Below, piece by piece: positions 47,845 through 48,056 of a stretch of 48,056 nucleotides of DNA (the first letter of the stretch is position 1; every line of letters starts with the position of its first letter). The notes beneath the pieces were generated by a model. That model was not told where the DNA came from. It saw nothing but the letters and a program-made list of their open reading frames with translations, and made no database searches. The position numbers and the translations under genes are program-made. This DNA is from a virus: IMG/VR virus record IMGVR_UViG_3300025314_000032, positions 1 through 48,056 of that record; one strand, given 5' to 3'.

Positions 47845-48056
47845 GAGAAGGGTCTCGTCATGTCAGGTATAGTCAGCGTCGTATCAGGGGTGAGAAGCGT
47901 ACACTCCCCATGTACGGCGAAGGCGATGACGCAGGTAAATATTACCGTTGCTGGAATTGCGGTTTCATTTGCGATGCTGACAGGGATGTAACAGGTGATG
48001 GAGACGGCAGGGCTTATACGGATTTTACCGTCACATCACAAGGATCAGCAGATATG
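47841..48056 (+). CDS. Zinc-ribbon protein, 5' part (continues at position 14)
   Basis: This part has 72 codons; the ATG overlaps the scaffold stop (ATGA). A basic N-terminus (REGSRHVRYSQRRIRGEK) leads to CWNCGFICD, and the rest of the gene lies at 14-295. It is translationally coupled to the scaffold gene. Confidence 0.8.
   Translation, partial: MREGSRHVRYSQRRIRGEKRTLPMYGEGDDAGKYYRCWNCGFICDADRDVTGDGDGRAYTDFTVTSQGSADM
47931..48056. repeat. Terminal direct overlap, right copy
   Basis: 126 bases identical to 14-139; see the left copy. The coding frame across the overlap shows that it belongs to one continuous gene. Confidence 0.95.

Overview
The window is one complete tailed-phage genome, probably podovirus-like, assembled as a circle. 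The last 126 bases (47931-48056) repeat bases 14-139 exactly, and a zinc-ribbon gene runs across the join (47841-48056 into 14-295). The unique circle is therefore about 47.9 kb. Morphology is inferred from a T7-like adaptor (3661-4587), a tail nozzle protein (4592-7747), three consecutive putative ejection proteins (7757-12492) and the absence of a sheath, tube or tape-measure gene. The host cannot be named. Recognisable TTGACA-N17-TANNNT promoters and strong GGAGG ribosome sites indicate a bacterium, and a Sec signal peptide on one late protein is compatible with a Gram-negative host.

Layout, going round the circle. The late block runs from about 35.06 kb through the join to 15.34 kb. It holds a TerS candidate, a secreted protein, a CAU tRNA, a holin/M15 endolysin cassette, fibre-like proteins, TerL, an HNH endonuclease, portal, scaffold, zinc ribbon, a putative decoration protein, major capsid protein, a beta-helix protein, adaptor, nozzle, ejection proteins, a second HNH gene and a tailspike. 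The early replication and recombination block runs from 15.39 to 21.94 kb: Sak4-like ATPase, putative SSB-like partner, RuvC-like resolvase, replication initiator-like protein, Toprim primase-helicase and a PD-(D/E)XK nuclease. TnpB follows at 22.1 kb. Then comes a dense accessory run of very small Cys-rich or single-TM genes, an HNH/AP2 remnant and an orphan C5 DNA methyltransferase (23.4-29.9 kb). A five-gene minus-strand cluster with a RadC/JAB protein and a ribbon-helix-helix protein occupies 29.96-31.13 kb. A gene-free control region with DnaA-type boxes and several palindromes follows (31.15-31.9 kb). The last block (31.9-34.8 kb) carries a RepL-like plasmid initiator, two ribbon-helix-helix proteins, a serine recombinase and a protein with a RAMP-like C-terminal glycine loop, next to an array of about 31-bp G/T-rich repeats just upstream of TerS.

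The most unusual features are these. (1) Four Y-shaped RNA elements (15.39-15.54, 18.20-18.38, 21.94-22.10 and 24.06-24.17 kb) share an architecture but not a sequence: a long closing stem, two inner hairpins and an upstream segment complementary to a defined place inside the Y. Three have their own TTGACA-N17 promoter, and all end just before a ribosome binding site. (2) The RAMP-like gene with its adjacent repeat array, which may alternatively be the packaging site. (3) A plasmid-type origin and RepL in a virion-encoding genome, suggesting a phage-plasmid lifestyle. All functional statements come from reading motifs by eye; no database search was run.
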